NCBI GenBank assembly: GCA_019100305.1
Contig: JAHRHW010000282.1
Location: 1-6,092, forward strand
DNA from: Candidatus Thiodiazotropha taylori
GTDB lineage: Bacteria > Pseudomonadota > Gammaproteobacteria > Chromatiales > Chromatiaceae
Reading direction: 5' to 3'
Length of the DNA: 6,092 nucleotides
Below are positions 4,282 through 6,092 of the stretch, one piece after another (position 1 is the stretch's first letter; the number at the start of each line of letters is the position of its first letter). The position numbers and the translations under genes are program-made. Below the pieces are notes generated by a model. The model was given only the letters and a program-made list of their open reading frames with translations. It did not search any database and was not told the origin of the DNA.

Positions 4282-6092
4282 ATGGAAATCGAACTGATCG
4301 AGATACGTGACTTTCTGGCTGAACGCCCCCCCTTCAATGCCCTCACCGAGGAACAGCTCGACCTGCTGCCAAAACAGCTCGAGATTCGTTACCTTCGCCG
4401 CACCAGCAGCTTTCCACCTGAAGGTTCGGGCAGCAATCATCTCTATATTCTGCGCAGCGGTGCCGTTGAACTGCTTGATGAAGATGAAAACCTGGTTGAG
4501 AAACTGGGGGAAGGTGGCATCTACACGACCCAGTGTCAGTTAATCGATATCAGCCGGGCCTCCCAGGGAGTTGCAACCGAGGATACCCTGCTCTATGTGA
4601 TGTCCTGCAAAACCTTGCAGTCTCTGCGTGATACCGAGCCCTCCTTTAACGAACATTTCAGCGAATCGATGCGTGACCGCCTGAAGCAGGCAGTCAACAC
4701 TCTGAAGGTCAGCAACAACAACAATCCCATGGAGATACTGACCGGTGAGATTCAGGATCTGCTGAAAAAAGCGCCGGTCACTGCCGATGTGGAGAGCAGC
4801 ATTCGTGAAATCGCCCTGGTGATGAGTGCAAAAAACATCTCCTCCATGATGCTGATGAAGGATGAACAGCTTGTTGGCATGATCACTGACCGGGATCTGC
4901 GCAAACGCTGCGTCGCAGCCGGCGTCTCCCCAGATGCCCCTGTCAGCACTATTATGACCACCGATCTTAAAACGGTTCAGGAAGACACCCTGATTATCCA
5001 GGCGCTGATGATCATGACCAAGTTGAGGGTACACCATCTACCAGTGATGCGCGGTGACAAGGTGGTAGGCATGGTGACTGCAACCGACCTGGCCAGACAC
5101 CAGTCGACCAACTCGGCCTTCTTCGCAGCAGACATACGCAAGGCGGAAAACCTGGAAAATCTGGCGAGCATTAGTGCACGCCTGCCGGAACTTCAGTACC
5201 AATTGGCCTCCTCCAGCGCTACCGCCCTGCATATCGGTGATGCCATCTCCTCCCTGACCGACTCGATAACCAGCAGGTTGATTGAATTGGCGCAGATGGA
5301 ACTCGGACCTGCACCGGTACCCTACGTCTGGCTAAGCGGCGGCTCTCAGGCTCGCAGGGAGCAGACGTCACACTCAGATCAGGACAACGCTCTGTTAATC
5401 TCCGATGAGATGAGACCTGAGCATGCGCCTTATTTCGAAGAATTGGCCAAGCGGGTATGCGATGGCTTGAATGCCTGCGGCTATATCTATTGTCCTGGTG
5501 ATGCCATGGCAATGAATCCTAAATGGCGGCAGACACTGCAGATCTGGAAAAAGTACTTCAATACCTGGATCAACAAGCCGGAACCCATGGCGCTGATGCT
5601 GTCCAGCATCTTTTTCGATCTGCGACCGGTCCACGGTGATTTTGAACTGTTTGAAGAGCTGCAAACGGAGATTCTCGGTAAAACCCGTGGTAACGGTATC
5701 TTTACCGCCTACATGGCGGCGAACGCCCTGCAACATCGACCACCTTTGGGCTTTTTCCGTACCTTTGTGCTGATTCATGGCGGTGCTCATGACGATACCT
5801 TCGATATCAAACACCGGGGCATCGTTCCAATCACCGACATTGCACGGGTTTTCGCCCTGGATCGAGGACTGCCTCAGGTCAACACAACCAATCGGCTTCG
5901 GGCCGCAGCGGAAACCCCGATTCTCAGCCAGGAGATGGGTGAGAACCTGATCGATGCACTGGAGTTCATCGCCAGCATGCGAATCAACCATCAGGCGGAA
6001 CAGATCGGCAATGGAATCGACGCTGACAACTACATGTCTCCGGACGAACTTTCAGATCTGGAACGCAGGCATCTCAAAGACGCCTTTCGGGT
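4282..6092 (+). CDS. cNMP-like/CBS/DUF294 nucleotidyltransferase-like regulatory protein, C-terminus beyond window
   Basis: 603 codons read openly from ATG 4282 to the right edge; relatives are about 620-640 residues, so little is missing. Domains run in order. A cyclic-nucleotide-binding-like barrel (about 14-125) keeps LYILRSGAVELLDE, but Thr-Thr (82-83) replaces the usual Gly-Glu of the phosphate-binding cassette. A CBS pair follows (about 158-208 and 226-274), with GMITDRDLR and GMVTATDLAR, the usual adenosine-ligand loops. A DUF294 nucleotidyltransferase-like domain (about 300-440) has GGSQARRE (353-360) and SDQDNALL (365-372), giving the G-S and D-x-D metal-binding pattern. A DUF294 C-terminal helical domain (about 445-600) has FFDLRPVHGD and ends in LERRHLKDAFR. 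It is probably a cytoplasmic sensor of adenylate-type ligands that controls or modifies a partner; no target is known. Such genes commonly neighbour this symporter type, which suggests a shared role. The ribosome site is weak. It is separated from the symporter by a strong terminator, so it likely has its own promoter. Confidence 0.93.
   Translation, partial: MEIELIEIRDFLAERPPFNALTEEQLDLLPKQLEIRYLRRTSSFPPEGSGSNHLYILRSGAVELLDEDENLVEKLGEGGIYTTQCQLIDISRASQGVATEDTLLYVMSCKTLQSLRDTEPSFNEHFSESMRDRLKQAVNTLKVSNNNNPMEILTGEIQDLLKKAPVTADVESSIREIALVMSAKNISSMMLMKDEQLVGMITDRDLRKRCVAAGVSPDAPVSTIMTTDLKTVQEDTLIIQALMIMTKLRVHHLPVMRGDKVVGMVTATDLARHQSTNSAFFAADIRKAENLENLASISARLPELQYQLASSSATALHIGDAISSLTDSITSRLIELAQMELGPAPVPYVWLSGGSQARREQTSHSDQDNALLISDEMRPEHAPYFEELAKRVCDGLNACGYIYCPGDAMAMNPKWRQTLQIWKKYFNTWINKPEPMALMLSSIFFDLRPVHGDFELFEELQTEILGKTRGNGIFTAYMAANALQHRPPLGFFRTFVLIHGGAHDDTFDIKHRGIVPITDIARVFALDRGLPQVNTTNRLRAAAETPILSQEMGENLIDALEFIASMRINHQAEQIGNGIDADNYMSPDELSDLERRHLKDAFR

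Noticed and set aside
4540..5037. 165-codon minus-strand reading frame
   Set aside because: Antisense shadow of the cNMP-like/CBS coding region with no recognisable domain.
5395..5991. 198-codon minus-strand reading frame
   Set aside because: Fully antisense to the DUF294 region of the CBS protein, whose frame carries clear conserved motifs; the antisense translation has none.

Overview
The window looks like chromosomal DNA of a free-living or symbiotic gammaproteobacterium. GC content is moderate, and the gene set includes a response regulator-PAS-GGDEF protein, a TerB-like protein, a DUF4212/sodium:solute symporter pair of the Vibrio VC_2705 type, and a cNMP-CBS-DUF294 protein. Sulfur-oxidising Chromatiales-like lineages would fit, but this is inference from gene content. 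No mobile element, CRISPR array, tRNA or rRNA is visible.

Layout: (1) Minus strand, 1-1540: a TerB-like gene (1540-1085), then, after 107 bp, the start of a response regulator-PAS-diguanylate cyclase gene (977 to beyond base 1), which is cut by the window edge before its GGDEF signature. (2) 1541-2062: a 522-bp divergent control region with no convincing gene. It holds an A11 tract, five GTAAC boxes (two pairs at an identical 17-bp pitch), three short inverted repeats and one plausible sigma-70 promoter. (3) Plus strand, 2063-4118: a two-gene operon for the small and large subunits of a sodium:monocarboxylate-type symporter, with strongly biased codon use in the large subunit, closed by a textbook terminator at 4143-4167. 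(4) 4168-4281: a short gap with a perfect 12-bp inverted repeat. (5) Plus strand, 4282 to the right edge: a long cNMP-like/CBS/nucleotidyltransferase-like regulatory protein, of which 603 codons are in the window and probably only the last few tens of residues are missing.

How they may work together: the two transport subunits should take up a small carboxylate (acetate is the usual guess for this family) using a sodium gradient. The CBS-DUF294 protein commonly neighbours such symporters and may sense adenylate status or modify a partner. The minus-strand pair appears to be a separate signalling unit that shares only the divergent control region.

I see no clearly new system. The best leads are the repeated GTAAC boxes, the 12-bp inverted repeat before the CBS gene, a two-codon upstream ORF at the symporter operon start, an EF-hand-like calcium loop inside the symporter, and the loss of the ligand-binding Gly-Glu in the cNMP-like domain.
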